The notes: generated by a model not told the origin, from the letters alone. Shown: positions 23,801 through 36,366, counted from the stretch's first letter. The stretch is DNA of 64,000 nucleotides from Hirundichthys speculiger (GCA_018398805.1 JAGFBZ010000011.1:372001-436000); one strand, 5' to 3'. Program-made: numbers and translations.

Positions 23801-26800
23801 ATTTTGTGAAGGACTGGAAGGAAACTGTGGCCGGTCAAAGAACCCTCATTCACCCCAGTCAGTCAATTCCAGTTTGGTTTACTTTTTTTTTTTTTGTGAT
23901 TGATTTTCTAGTTTATGAACAGAGAAAACAAAAACTTTCTTTAGAGAACTCTAAAGTGGGACTGGTAAGGACTTTTAAAAGGCGATGAAATCAACCCAAG
24001 GTTGACAGTGTACATGGATTTGCACAACTAAGATTTAAGCTAATCAAATTTCATGTGTGATGATTTTGTTTGACTATTTTTGATTGACCTTTGTTTGTTT
24101 TCCTTGACTTTATTTCAGTGTAAAAGCCTGCATGCTAATTATAAACATTAATCAGAATAAATTCTCCAATTGAATCCAAATTTTTTCTGAAAAGTAATTG
24201 GTTAGTATAATATTTTGATTGTTTGTTATTTTGGTCAAACTTAAAATGCTAGCTCTGCTTTAAACTTAAACTGATTGTTACACACGAGTAAAGGGTTTAC
24301 AAGCTATCGCAAGAACACTCGATAGCAAATTTGGTGTTCGGCGAAGTCTTCAGCCTGTGTTTTCGTAGTGTGGATGCTGATCAGTTTTGGTTTGAATCAG
24401 TGTTTGTGAATGAATTCAGACGAGGTGGGTGTATGGTATACGGTGTGGTGGATGATTGGATATACTGAACACAGAGCAGCACTCTGTCACTTCACATTTT
24501 TCAGTGTGAAATTAAAGTCTGGTAAATTTGCAGGTCACACCCAAGTGACTAGATGAAAAGGAAAAGAAAAGCTAATAACTGCACTGGCTTTAAAGAAATG
24601 GCTGCAAAAAAACAACCACTTGGTCTCAATCTGAAGTTCTGGTAAAATACAGTAATTATTTTACAACAGTTACAGTAAAACTAAGTTTAAGTAAACAAGC
24701 AGCACAAGTGAGGTATTTTCTGAGTCTTTTTAATTTCTATTTTTATCCTGCAGTATTTGATTATATTCCCAACGATGAGCGATGACAGCTGATTACAGTC
24801 TTGTGTATATAGACTGCTAGAAATTTTGGCATATTAAAGAAGGCACCTTGCAAATCACACGTGCACGTATTAAGAATAAAGAGCATACTTTAATGTTTCC
24901 GCTTTATATGAAGAGATGTTGTATTGTGATACTCATTGACCTTTATTGGAAAATATCCACATTGCAAATTAGATTCTTGGAGGTGCTGTCAGTCCAGGTT
25001 GCTATTACTTTGATTAATGACTTCATGGTGTTTGAAGGTGGCCAGGTCAGACTGTGCTGCTTTGGGTTCCAGCGCCTTAGTTCTACCAATTAGGAGAAAA
25101 TGGGTGAGGGCTTTTGCAAAGGAAGCAAAGGAAGCAGGTGAGTGGAAAAGGGCCAAAATCAGCTGCAGGAGAATGTGAAGAGAGGAACAGAAGTCTTGAT
25201 GGGGTAATGCTTCAACACTGTCAGGGCAAGAAACATCATTGCTGAAAAGAAATTGAAGTTTTATTGGCCCTTGGGTGTTGGGTGTTTCTGTAGTTAATGC
25301 TACCTCTGTCCCTCCTGGGAGACGGTGTTGGAGCTAATCGAAACAGTAACTGCTGCGCCACATTGCTCACACAGACACGCGTGGATACCTTTACCACACA
25401 GTCAAAGTTCACCACCTCTGCAGTGCTTGCGTTAACTGTAATTCCATCCTTATTGAAAGATGCTGAAGTGATGGACTTGTGAATGGTGCTGTAAAAATCA
25501 TTGCTTTGTTCTAAGCTAAACACATAAAGAGAGGTACTGTGTAGAAATTCCAGACTGAAATTTCAATCTGCCAAAAAAACTCATCTAACAGAGGTAAGGG
25601 TTGCGCACATAGTAATCAATCATATTTCATGGCAGCATTTGTAAACTTATTTCACCAGCTGCTTCTGCAAAGACGCCTGAATCAAAAGCTGGTTGGATAA
25701 AGTTTGAACAGTCAGGTCACATTCTCTTACTCTGCCTGAGAAAATGCCAGGATGAAGACCTGCGATTGTCTTTCTGTATATACCTGTGGTTCAGATACAT
25801 GGAACGCAACAGCATCAGCTCTCATCCAGCATTTTTTAAAAGCATTTTAATATGAATGCTGCATAACCTACATATGAACAATAAGGTTTTTGGACATTGT
25901 GCCTTGTTTACCAATGTAAGAATTTCAAATTTATCGTACAAATTGTAAAATTAGACATAGAGGACACCAGTAAGACACAACTCGACTGTAATGAAAATAA
26001 AAATTACAAATTTTGGCAAAGACAAACGTAGGAGAGAGGTTGAAATTTGAAACTCGAAACGTTCAAGTTATCTTCTTATTTAATACAATCTCCTGAATTA
26101 AGCACAAATGACAAAACAAGATGATCAAATTGGGAATGTTTTGAGGTCTCTCACATTACCTCAGTCGTGCCAAACATTTCACCTGGCAGGGCACAGCTAT
26201 TCATCTTGCAGAGTGAAAGGTGAGAAAATGGTGAGAAACACAGGTGAGAAAACGAGAGATGTGTTCCATGGGCCAAAAAACAAAGGAACAAACAAACAAA
26301 CAAACAAAAAAACAGTTAATAAGAAACGAGTAGTAAAGCCAGAGTTCAGCCTTTATGAAAATAAAAAGGAGAGAATGAGCATAGTTTAGGAACATAATTG
26401 AAGTAAAAGGACAGAAAAGAAGCACTGAGTGAAAAGTAAACTCCTGATATTGGCAGATCTCCTGGAAAAGGAAATAAATATATTGTAGTTTAAGTTGGAA
26501 GGTTAGGAATAGGAACAAAAATAAAAAGACAGCTGGGAGGCACATCCAGAGGAAGTGGGAAGACACTGATCAAGAATAATGGAGCAGTTTTCACTTTGCC
26601 TTTGGCTTTGTTAGCCACCTGCCAAGTCCTCGCTAAACAAACTGCTGCATGTATCTGTCTTTGATTCCTGGGAATGATTTTCTACCGTCGGTTGCTGCCC
26701 CCTCCTCTGTCTTTCTTCCCTAAGCACATAAACTCACTCAGACACATTTATGTCACCGATATCCTCCCTCCCAGTTTTTTTCCTTCCAATTCATCTTGGT

Positions 26801-28000
26801 GACATTTTTTTTTTTCTGACACTACGGCACAAGACATGCCTGAGACCTCTGCTCTGTTGTCAGAGTCATACTTCATCTCAACGGGACTTGGAGGGCACAG
26901 TTCTTTATTGCTGTGCACTCCTGAAAAAGAGAGGATAGTAAAGTACAAAGGTGAAATGTGGAGGACTAGATCATTAACCACAGCTGGAAGATGAGGTACA
27001 AGCTTGCCTAGAGGTGGGACAGGTCACCGATTTGATCCAGTTAAAAGCCAAAATGTCAGTCCAACACCCATAATTGATAAGTGAGGATGGGTCTAGAGAG
27101 AGGGGAAATTGTCCACTTAAAAAAAAAAAATGCCAGTATTAAGTTCTGACACCTTAAAGCTTGGTTTATCTTGTTATAAACCTTGGCATCTATCTTTCTG
27201 TGGATTTAATATGTTTCTCCTGTTGCCACATTTCTTTTTTTTTTCTTTCCTGGTTTTTATAGTTAGGACAAAGCCATGCTTGTTATGGTAATTGATTAGC
27301 CTTGAGCGTGAGTATACATGTGCATGATTATCCAGCTTTGTTTTAGCCTTGTTGTGAACTAGCAACATGGCCACAGTGGAACCAGCATCTTGTCTGAGAT
27401 CAGCGGAGATACTGTCTGGTCAGGATAAAGTTGTCATTTCATACCACTTAAGTCCAAAGCATAATCTGTGTTTGTTTTCTGACATTTTTCTGTTCTGGGA
27501 ACACCCTCCCGTCCTTTCCATGTGGCAGGGAAAACGGCAGCAAACATGGCACCCTAACTCGTAACAGTGAAGTCAAAGATTTAATCAGAATCTCTTAATT
27601 TTTTTACATTATCTTATTTACCATTGTGTCCTTTCATCAAATTAATTTGTTCTCTCCATATAGATGATTGGGTCACTTTCTGAACTAATTTTTTACAAAT
27701 CCCTTTTGTCACAGACTGAGCTGTGACGCTTACGCAGCTGTGTACAGGCAGTAATAACGCAGCATTGTAACTAAGAGTGCAGGGAAAGGCCTACCAGCAT
27801 TTCGGATGTTGCAATGTTTTATTTCTACCCCGTTTCAAAACGCGCTTTTCATCATTACACACTCATCATACTCCATCAGTTTTAGCAATCTTTAAGGTTA
27901 AATAATCACCACATACAAACTGGATATTTAAAATCATTGAGGTGTATTTGTTTAAAACATTTCCTGACAGTCAAACCCACTCACTGACATGCAGTACTTC
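17851..28000. other. About 10 kb with no recognised gene or element
   Basis: This is the largest stretch without an annotated repeat. Many short frames occur (for example 20286-20663, 25236-25523, 26201-26566), but none carries a domain, a signal or convincing splice sites. The sequence is mostly AT-rich with homopolymer runs (18437-18456, 23880-23895) and a short AAAC tract (26285-26312). It contains twin hairpins at 21043-21104. It may be intergenic or intronic host DNA, or decayed repeats beyond recognition. Confidence 0.4.
21043..21104. repeat. Two adjacent perfect 11-bp hairpins
   Basis: AATCTGGAATG/CATTCCAGATT (21043-21053 and 21058-21068, 4-nt loop) is followed six bases later by ACTTATTAGCA/TGCTAATAAGT (21075-21085 and 21094-21104, 8-nt loop). 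Function unknown. Confidence 0.8.
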
Positions 28001-28029
28001 CTCATTTGGTTCAAACAGAGGGAATGGTT

Positions 28030-28570
28030 CACTGGGAATATATAGTGGGGTTAGTGGGGCAGACCATTTTTAACAGGGGTGTTTTGTCTGGAATTTTTTG
28101 CATTGTGTTTTATTTTGCATTGAAAAGGTTTTGGTTAAAGGAAATGATTTTGGGTGTTTATGTATTTTGTTTGCATTTATTTTGGGGTGTTATTTTGTGC
28201 TTATGTTTTGTTATTTAGTTGATTGATTTATTTTGTGAATGGGGCTTACCTGTGGGAGGGGCTGTGACTTTAAAAATGGCTCACACCCTCAGTCCGGGAG
28301 GAAGCGTCGTAGGAGAAGGTTGCGCTTTGTAGTGAACCAGAATCTTTTTGATAGATATAGTCTGGCACTCTGGCCTATTTTGTTTCCATTTTTGTGCCCA
28401 TCATTGTTTTGTGTGGGACTCTGTAAATTTTTGCATTTAAAGACAATAGAAAAAAATAAAAGAAAAGCTTTTCATTGGGAAACTCGACTCTTGTCTGCTC
28501 CGCCGCCGGTCATCCTGCTACACCTTTCATAATCTGGTGCTCTTTTTGACCCAGGTGATAAACTAAACTA
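28030..28570 (+). mobile_element. Possible LTR with primer-binding-like site
   Basis: The block has the layout of a long terminal repeat: a TTTAAAAAT TATA-like site (28268-28276), AATAAAAGAAAAGC near 28456, and GACTCTTGTCTGCTCC and CATCCTGCTACA at the end (to about 28522). It is followed by TCTGGTGCTCTTTTTGACCC, which resembles the degenerate tRNA primer site (TGGTGCCGTGACCC) of fish LTR elements. The 5' boundary, target duplication and coding internal region are not seen, so this is a provisional call. Confidence 0.4.
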
Positions 28571-29286
28571 CTTAAATTGCTTCCAGAGATCATCAATCAT
28601 ATTCATTTTACTGAGTCATAAACCGTGGGTTTTAGTTACAACACTGAAGTTTAAAAATTCTACCAAATCTTTATTACCAAACAACAAAAAAAAGTTTAAT
28701 TTTTTTGTGATAATCTTTTTTTTTCTCTTGGCTGTTCCTTTCAGGGGTCACCAAAGTGAATCACCTGCCTCCATCTAACTCTATCCTCTACATCCTCTTC
28801 TCTCACACCAACTAACTTCAAGCCCTCTTTCACAACATCCATAAATCTGCTCTTTGTTCTTCCTCTAGACCTTCTGTCTGCCAGTGGCAACCTCGTCATC
28901 CTCCTGTTGATATATTCTTTATCCCTTCTCTGTACATATCCAAACTCATCTCAGTCTGACTCTCTAAAACATCTAACATGCTCTGTACTGATTCCTGATC
29001 CTCTCATCCTTGTCACTCCCAAAGAGAACCTCAATATTTTAACCTCTGCTACCTCCAACTCAGCCTCCTGTCTTTTCTTCAGTGCCACAGTCTTCAGGCC
29101 ATACAGCATGCAGGTCTCACCACTGTCTTGTACATCTTTCCTTTCATTCTTGCTGATACTCTTTTATCACACCTGACATTTTTCTCCAGCCATTCCTACC
29201 GGTTTGGCAAACGCTCCTTCACCTTTTTCCACTCTTAAAATCCTCCACCTTCTTTATCTCAGCTCACCGAGCCACTTGGGTTCCTC

Positions 29287-29661
29287 TCATTCACACATGT
29301 AGTCTGTATTGCTGTGGCTAACCTTTGTTCCTCTCCTTTCCAGAGCATACCTCCACCTCTCTAGATTTTCATCCATCTGTTCCCTGCTCTCACTATTGAT
29401 CACAATGTCATCTGTAAACATTATAGTCCATGTAGATTCCTGTCTAACCTCACCTGTCAGTCTGTCCATCACCATAGCAAACAAGAAGGGGTTCAGAGCT
29501 AATCCTTGATGCAGTCCCACCTCCACCTTGAGCTTATCTGTCACACCTTCAGCAAACCTCACCACAGTCTTAGAGCTCTCATACATGTCCTGCATCACTC
29601 TAACATACTTCTCTGCTACTCCAGCCTTCCTCAAACAATACCAAAACTCTTCTCTTGGCAA
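29287..29661 (-). pseudogene. RTE reverse transcriptase fragment (124 aa)
   Basis: The palm domain of an RTE-clade reverse transcriptase is recognisable from GVAEKYVRVMQDMYESS (residue ~14), VEVGLHQG (about 47-54) and AMVMDRLTGEVRQES (about 62-76). The catalytic box reads FTDD (about 82-85) where the family has FADD, followed by ERWRYALERRGTKVS (about 105-119). The aspartates survive but the alanine is replaced, and the family's LHQGSALSPFLF stretch reads LHQGLALNPFLF. The frame ends at a stop just after the DYMCE segment. It is part of a decayed polyprotein. Confidence 0.75.
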
Positions 29662-29677
29662 CCTGTCATTTGCTTTC

Positions 29678-30550
29678 TCAAGGTCTACAAAGACAAAATG
29701 CAGCTACTTCTGACCTTCTCTGTACTTCTCCATCAACATCCTCAAAGCAAATATTGGATCTATTGTACTTTCTGTTTTTGCCACAACTTTTCACATCACC
29801 CTTAAAAAAAAATAAAAAAATGAAAAAAGAAAATCGGCACCAGCACACTTCTCCTCCATTTCTCAAAAACTCTACTGCCACCTCTCCTAAACACTTCCAT
29901 ACCTCCACAGGTATCTCATCAGGACCAACTGGCTTTCCACTCTTCATCCTCTTCAATACCCTCAGCCTTACCAATCTTTGCTACAGTCTGGTCAACAGCA
30001 GTTACCTCTTCTACTCTTTGTTCTCTTTCATTTTCCTCATTCATCAACTCTTCAAAGTACACTTTCCATCTTCCTGTCACACTTCTAGCATCTGTCAATA
30101 CATTTCCATCGCTGTCTTTCATCCCCTTAGCCAGTTGCACATCATTCCCATCTCTATCTCTCTGTCTCATCAACCGAGTCTATCCCTCCTTACTGTCCAA
30201 CCTAGCATTGAAGCAATATCCCCTTGGAGATCGATAAAGTAATTCTTATTAAATCATATGCCTGTTGTTTGACCTTTTCCACCTTAACCTCCACCTTATG
30301 CTGCATCTCCCTGTACTTCTGTCTACTCTCTTCAGTCCTCTGTGTCCTACTTCTTCTTCTCTAACCTATTTCTCTTTACAGACTCCTGCACTTTCTCATT
30401 CCACCGCCAAATCTTGTAAACTTTCCCACAAGATGTCACACCAAGTGCACTCTCACTTGTCACCCTGATCACATTAGCTGTAGCCCTCCAGTCATCTAGG
30501 AGCACCTCCTGACCACCCAGAGCTTCTCTCAACTCCTCTGAAAACCACAC
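29678..30550 (-). pseudogene. RTE polyprotein N-terminal fragments
   Basis: Three frames in series on the minus strand: 30550-30347 (EELREALGGQEVLLDDW), 30173-29919 (GRWKVYFEELMNEENEREQR) and 29974-29678 (MKSGKPVGPDEIPVEVWKCL). The last contains the KPVGPDEIP motif that opens the RT fingers. These are the linker between endonuclease and RT. Frame changes and gaps, for example the AT-rich segment at 30195-30260, show long decay. Confidence 0.7.
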
Positions 30551-30860
30551 AGCACTCTTCCTTTTTCACCTTCCAGCTTCTGTGGGCAGATATGTTTGGT
30601 ATTTGGGCATTTTGTGTATAAACTGACTGGGATTTAACTTGGCATGATGCCAACTTCATGTGTTATATCACTTTTTAAATGTTACTTACAAATAAAATCA
30701 AAATGATGATGGACTCCATTTGACTTCATGGGCATGCCAAATGGCAAGCACCAGTAGAATAGCAAGTTGATTTTCTTCCTTTCTTCCCCCCTTTTTATTC
30801 TTGTATGACTATATGTAGAATTTTAATTCCTGGCATGGGTTGGAATGGGTTCTGTGATTG

Positions 30861-30923
30861 CTCAGCTATGACCACATGCTTTTATATTACAGTGTAATAT
30901 AAAAGCATGCGGTCATAGCTGAG
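30861..30923. repeat. Near-perfect 30-bp inverted repeat, 3-nt loop
   Basis: The arms 30861-30890 and 30894-30923 match at 29 of 30 positions (one T/C change giving a G-T wobble) around the loop AGT. The arm starts CTCAGCTATGACCACATGC. RNA from either strand would fold into a tight hairpin of microRNA-precursor size. No related copy was seen elsewhere in the window. Confidence 0.9.
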
Positions 30924-32730
30924 TTATGGTCTTTCGTGGAATATTTTGAGAGGGAAATGGCCAGAGGGCATTTTTGCATTTACTTAGGTTTAACTCTTTC
31001 CTTTTCAGTATAAATACATGACTTAATGTCAAGGTTTTTTTCAAAATCATGTCACTTACTTCCTCTATCACATTGCAAACAGTGGATACATATATGCTAA
31101 AAGCTTGCGACCACTTATGAGTAAATTCCATGATGATCGATCAGTAAATTGACATCAGGGCTCCTAACCAGTATCAACTCAGTGACATTTTTTCATATTC
31201 ACTTCTGACTAAGATGGTGTTTAATGAATCCTATTTGCATAGATACAACTGGAACCTTCACTGATAATTTTTTTCCCTTTTAGATAATCTCTGTCTATTC
31301 CTCACACCTGCAAAGGCATGAGATTCTGTTTCAAAGTTGGTTTACCTGATATTTTTCTTTTAATCGGACACTGTTCAATCTGTCTCTTACATAAATTTTA
31401 AGGTTCTGGTGCGATAAGTTTTGCTGCTGACTTTCCCTACCAGTTTTACCTATTCACTAAGAAAACAGGCTCAGGCTCACTTAAGTCTTCTTTTGTCCAT
31501 TAGAACACTTCCAATGCATGGCAGAGCCATTAAGTGACCAGATGGTGTGGAAAAACAAACACCTGAAGCTTTGTGAGGGACCCTGCAGTGACTGTCAAGG
31601 CCCAACTAAAAGAAATTAGGAGTTGTTCCTGTGACAAAATGGTCTATGGTTGACAAAAAGTGTTGTGCACCTGTGCTTTATCAATTTTTCTATATATGTA
31701 TATATATTTTTCTTATATGTCACTCCTCTAACAGAAAGTGACATAGGCCAGCATTCTTCATAACACTTCATAACTGCTCTCATATAGGGTATTGAATGAC
31801 CAGCTATGTCAAAAGCAGATTCTTAAAATGCCATTCGGACTTCTATGTTGATATGCTTGCTTATTTTAAACAACTATCAGGAGGATTTTCGCTGACAAAA
31901 ATGCATTTCTTTTTTTTTTTCCAATCATTCCTATGCTATCACGTCTCTATTCCATGTTGAATGTTAATAAACTGAATTAAAGAGAGTCTTAAGTGATGTG
32001 CTCAGATATTTTGAACTGTCACAGTCCCTTTACACTTCATATTTACAAGCAAGGAAAATGAATTAGGAGTTCTTACGCTGGATGAAGATTGGGACAGTGC
32101 TCCACTTCACATTCAATCTTCTTTGATATTTTTAAGGTATGCCAAAATGGAATTCAGAATAGTACATCAGTTACATCTTTGTAAAGCTCAGCTGCGAAGA
32201 CTATTTACCTTAACATAAAACCTTGTGTGTAACTGTTGCATGAAAACTCCAACACTTACATATATTGTGGTCTACGATGCCAGTACCATACCATAAGGTT
32301 ATGTTAGGGTACCGTTTCCAACATTTGCTATTTTTGGAATGCTCTGAACCCCAGACAATGACAGATTTTTATGCTTGTCTGCAGAAGGTCATTTGCTTTC
32401 TCCTCCTTATTAGCTAGATGTGCTAATTTATTCAAATTGAAAAATGTTAACCCCCTGCCATGCCATTAGCGGATCAAAGATGTTATGTGAAACATCAAGC
32501 TGATAAAGATCAGATGCACTCTCAGTGGCTCCGCCAAGAGATTCCACACAATCTTGGATCCAGTAATGAGCCAAAAAGATCTGGAATGATGACCTTCCAT
32601 CATCCTTTTGACGTGTTACAGGGATATACTATGATAAACCATTTTTCTCTCTTCTCTTCTTTTTTAGATTGTGTAGTGATGTTGTCTTTTCTCGTGTTTA
32701 TTGTTGGTGTTCTTTGCAGTTTATTTACTG

Positions 32731-32764
<34 letters not shown>

Positions 32765-34685
32765 TTTTACTAAAACTTGTCACCACCCCAAAACAAACAA
32801 ACAAAAAACCCATTTAGGACATTGCATGTCTCCATATTCATGTCTGAAATAAGTAAATAAATAATTAAAGAAGTGCCTTGGATGATACCATGCTGATCTC
32901 TGATATTTTCCTTCAGCAGATGGTGGAGTTGGAGGTGTGAAAGTGCTTTAATTATAAGTATCAGGAAAATGTAGCAGTTAGTGAAGTGTTGTACTGCAAA
33001 CGATGTAACACACCAGAAAAATGCAGATGTTGCAAAAAGTGTGTTTGACTCTTGAAAGCATGTCTAATTCCCTGAGACCTAATAGGGAACTTTTAAACTT
33101 TCCTGACCCCACTGCACTGACCTCATACTGGATCTTAGAGGGCTGTTGCTATTGTTTTAGGTCCTACCTTCCCCACAGCACTGACTTCACAATCTCACCC
33201 TAATGAAAGTCCTTTCTTATCTGTCCTCATGAATTTTAATACAGATGCACAGGTTACATTTCTGTAAATGCAGTCAAACCAGAGGAACGAAATTGCCTAT
33301 ATTTAGATTGTATGCATTTAAAAAAAACACTCAGTGTTTTTTTCATGAATATATCAGTAAGTTTGGAGATGTATAAAGGAAGAAGAAATTGTTCTTCTAA
33401 AAACTGAGGTGTGAAAGTGGTGAATCCTAAACAACAGTATCTCCCTCCTGAGGATTCAAAGGTCATGAATTCAATTTCAACCTCATGTTTTGTTTTTCTC
33501 ATGATAAAGTTTGACACTGTGATTGGAGCGTTTAAGTTACTACTTCAGAACATCATTTTAGAAAGATCACTTTTAGATCTAATTGAGGACAAAAATGCTT
33601 CATGTTAGATTAGCTAATGTCTCGCATGAATCATGTCTGTCAAATTGACTCAAGTTTGCTTTTGCAGTTATTATTTTATTTATTGTAAAGTTATCTCAAA
33701 ACCCTATAAAAATACTTGACCAACATGTCCTTCTGTGGCAACAACTGGAGATGTTTTTTTCTATTTTTCCACTGCATCCGAACACCTTTCTTAGCAGCTT
33801 TGCTGTTAAAAGGACGCCTGTTTGTCTCATTTAATATCCCAAGAAGAACATATTCTCTCAAAATTCCCTTTTTTTGTGTCAATGGCAAGCGGTCACCTTG
33901 TCCTTGAAGACAAAATCAAGTTGCACTTAGTCACCAAGCTGCAGTAGCGTCAGGAGATGCCCTGCTCCACTTTTAGAAACCAGCTCAGGGACCAGTGAGA
34001 GCATCTTTACTCACGCAGCCAAAATGACTTGGGGACTGACTGCCAATCTGCACAACATGCAGACCCTCTTTATGTACAAACATGGAAAGACATAAACCCA
34101 CCTTCTGGCCCTCTCATCTGTTCCCTCTTGGCTTTTTCCAAGTTCATACTATATAACTAGAAAAATAACACTACTTCGTGACATTGTTTTTAACTTGTGG
34201 CAGTTTCTGCAGTTTCTAATGCTGCACTACTGACCCCTGAGAGAAAATAATGGAAGATTGCAAAGAAAGGCTGTAAGACCTCCCCTCGTCTGTGAGTGGA
34301 GGTTCAACTCATTTTCGACAGCTTCACCCCCCTTGGGGTAATGGCGTACTCTGGACAGGCCCATATGCTGAAATGGGTGTGAGATGATATGATTTGCCAC
34401 GAGGGGTTGTGTGTATGTGCCATGTGCTATCACTACTGCTCAGCACACCATTTAGATTACTTTCACCTCATCAGTTCACATACACTAGACTAAGACCTTT
34501 GGGACGTTCTCTCATGAGGATAGATGTTTTCACTGCACCACATGCATTTGTGCATCAGTGTGTAGGTTTTGTGTGCACCAGTTGAGAAGAGGACAGAACC
34601 AGCAGAATGTTGAGAAGGAAATACAATATTGAACACATAAAATTGTCAAAAGGCCTGTAGTGTTGCTGGGTTTTAATTTTTTAAA
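30924..34685. other. Unclassified sequence, no gene seen
   Basis: No element or exon is recognised. A 31-base T tract lies at 32732-32762. The plus-strand frame at 32460-32852 owes its length to that tract. Other frames lack domains. Confidence 0.4.
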
Positions 34686-34846
34686 GGTTTTTGCGGCTCC
34701 ATTGGCTTTTATCAACTGCAGAGAGAGTTGGGTAAACGCAAAGGGTTGCAAGGCCAGGAGTCGAACCTGTGACCGCTGCAGGAGGACTGTAGCCTCTGTA
34801 CATGGGCCTCCTGCACTACTGAGCTATCCAGTAGTCTGGATAGCTC
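34686..34846 (-). mobile_element. tRNA-derived SINE with fold-back head
   Basis: On the minus strand the head reads CTGGATAGCTCAGTAGTGCA (A box), continues with GCCCATGTACAGAGGCTACA, and reaches a B box GGTTCGACTCC. The body then has GCAACCCTTTGCGTT. This order (ATAGCTCAGT … CCATGTACAGAGGCTA … GGTTCGA … CCTTTGC) matches a familiar fish SINE. The first 11 bases of the head are repeated in inverted orientation just outside it (34821-34831 and 34836-34846). Confidence 0.65.
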
Positions 34847-35039
34847 GGCTGAAATTTTAAAAAATAATTCTGAGCAACTGCATGGTTTCCTTTGAAACAA
34901 GCTGGGCATTTTTAGTCTAATTTCTGCTGTCTAAATATTGTACCGTTTCAAACAAGCAAACCAACTTAGGAGATGACTGAAACTGCCCAGCACACGACTA
35001 AAACCTGGAAGAACAGTGATGATGTATCATTTTTTGAAG

Positions 35040-35480
35040 AAGAAAAGTCCTTGTACGATTGGATTATTGTAATGCATTGTTAGCAGGATGTCTGAAAAAC
35101 TCCCTTAACAGCCTCCAACTGATCCAGAATCAGCAGCGAGGGTGCTTACAGGAATCCGTAAGCAAGATCACATCTCTCCCATGTTAGCCTCCCTCCATTG
35201 GCTTCCTGTGAGATTGCGAATCAAATCTAAAATGCCCTTAATGGCCTAGCCCCTCATTATCTACAAGACCTGATGGCACGTTACGCTCCTAATAGAGCAG
35301 GATTACTCGTTCATTCCTAGAATATATAAAAGTAGATGCGGACGGGCCTTCTGCTACCAGGCACCTTTATTATGGAACCAGCTACCAATTTGGGTTAAGG
35401 AGGCTGACACCATCTCCATCTTTAAAACTAAACTGAAAACATTTCTGTTTAGTAAAGCCTACTGTTTATCTAAACAATAG
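35040..35480 (+). pseudogene. LINE reverse transcriptase C-terminal remnant
   Basis: Translated pieces resemble the C-terminal region of L2-like LINE proteins (DYCNALLAG, LQLIQNQQ, ASLHWLPV-like, LNGLAPHYL, LKTFLFSKAY-like). Single-base changes and indels put these in different frames. There is no catalytic core. Confidence 0.6.
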
Positions 35481-36366
35481 TGTGTTAGGGCTAATAGCTA
35501 TAGTTATAGGAGCCAAGACTAGAGTAGGCTCGTCTTAATCACAGCTTCATCTTAGCTATGCTGCTATAGGCCTACGCTGCAGGGGTGCTGAATGGTGTCT
35601 CCACCGCTCACCACCACTCCCTTTCCTTCTCTTTCCTTCTCTCATTTTCCTCCTCCAGCTCGTTACTGTGCTGCACCCCCCCGTTTCCTCTTTTTTTCTG
35701 TATGTTTGCAGGCCAGAGTTTCCTGAGTTGTATGCAGACTTGCAGTTCCATCCTCTGGCCATCCCAGCGTTTACCTCCACCTGTGGATGTAGATGTGTTT
35801 GGGGTACAGACTGGCATGCTGACAGGTGATCTAGTCCTCTGACCATCTCATCTCACTGTTGCTACCTACATCTGTTTATATAGTCATCTCTGTATTTCAT
35901 GTACTAACAATGAACCAGTCAGAACATAAGTGCTGGAATTCTTAGTGCTAAAGCTAATGGATAATAACTATTAAGACATTTTGTCTAGTGTAGTGTTGCC
36001 AGGGTGTATGTGCTTTCCTCTCTCTGTCCTACATCCTTTCTCTGTCCTGCTGTCTCCCCTCTCTTTTTCTTTCTTTACCCAGCTGGCATTTGGCAAGAAG
36101 CCCCCCCCCCCCCCCCCCCCCCCCCTTATGAGCCAGGTTCTGCTTAAGGGTTCTTCCTCAAAGTGGAGTTTTTCCTTGCCACTGTTTGGCTAAAAGGTTT
36201 TTCTCTCCTGCTGTGGGAGTTTTTTTTTAACTTGCCATTATCCTTGATTAGGATTTAATATTATAATTTTAGTTAATGATATTTGCTCGGGGGTCATGCT
36301 CTGGGTCTCTGTAAAGCGCTTAGAGTCAATTGGCATTGTAACAGACGCTATACAAATTGAATTGAT
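35040..36366 (+). mobile_element. L2/Rex1-type LINE 3' half (copy 2, longest)
   Basis: The first 430 bases are a decayed C-terminus of the LINE protein: TTGGATTATTGTAATGC (DYCN), AGCCTCCAACTGATCCAGAA (LQLIQ), CATTGGCTTCCTGTG (HWLPV) and AAACTGAAAACATTTCTGTT (LKTFLF) occur in the family's order, but with frameshifts. A long untranslated tail follows, with a 25-base C run at 36101-36125, and it ends in CTATACAAATTGAATTGA. It is the fullest of the four copies in the window. Confidence 0.75.

Larger units (their letters stand above)
28715..30565 (-). mobile_element. RTE-clade LINE (Rex3/Expander-like), 5'-truncated
   Basis: On the minus strand the element runs from about 30565 to a 3' end near 28715, where GGTGACCCCTGAAAGGAACA precedes a T/A-rich end. 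Reading-frame pieces at 29287-29661, 29678-29974, 29919-30173 and 30347-30550 are consecutive parts of one polyprotein in shifting frames, so the copy has several frameshifts. The endonuclease domain is missing. Its 3' tail resembles that of the SINE at 8.5-8.7 kb. Confidence 0.8.

Noticed and set aside
25236..25523. Possible exon on the minus strand (95 codons)
   Set aside because: No recognisable domain, an opposite-strand frame of similar length, and no convincing splice sites.
29506..30242. Plus-strand frames of up to 195 codons
   Set aside because: They are antisense to the RTE LINE polyprotein and rich in S, L and H from complementary composition.
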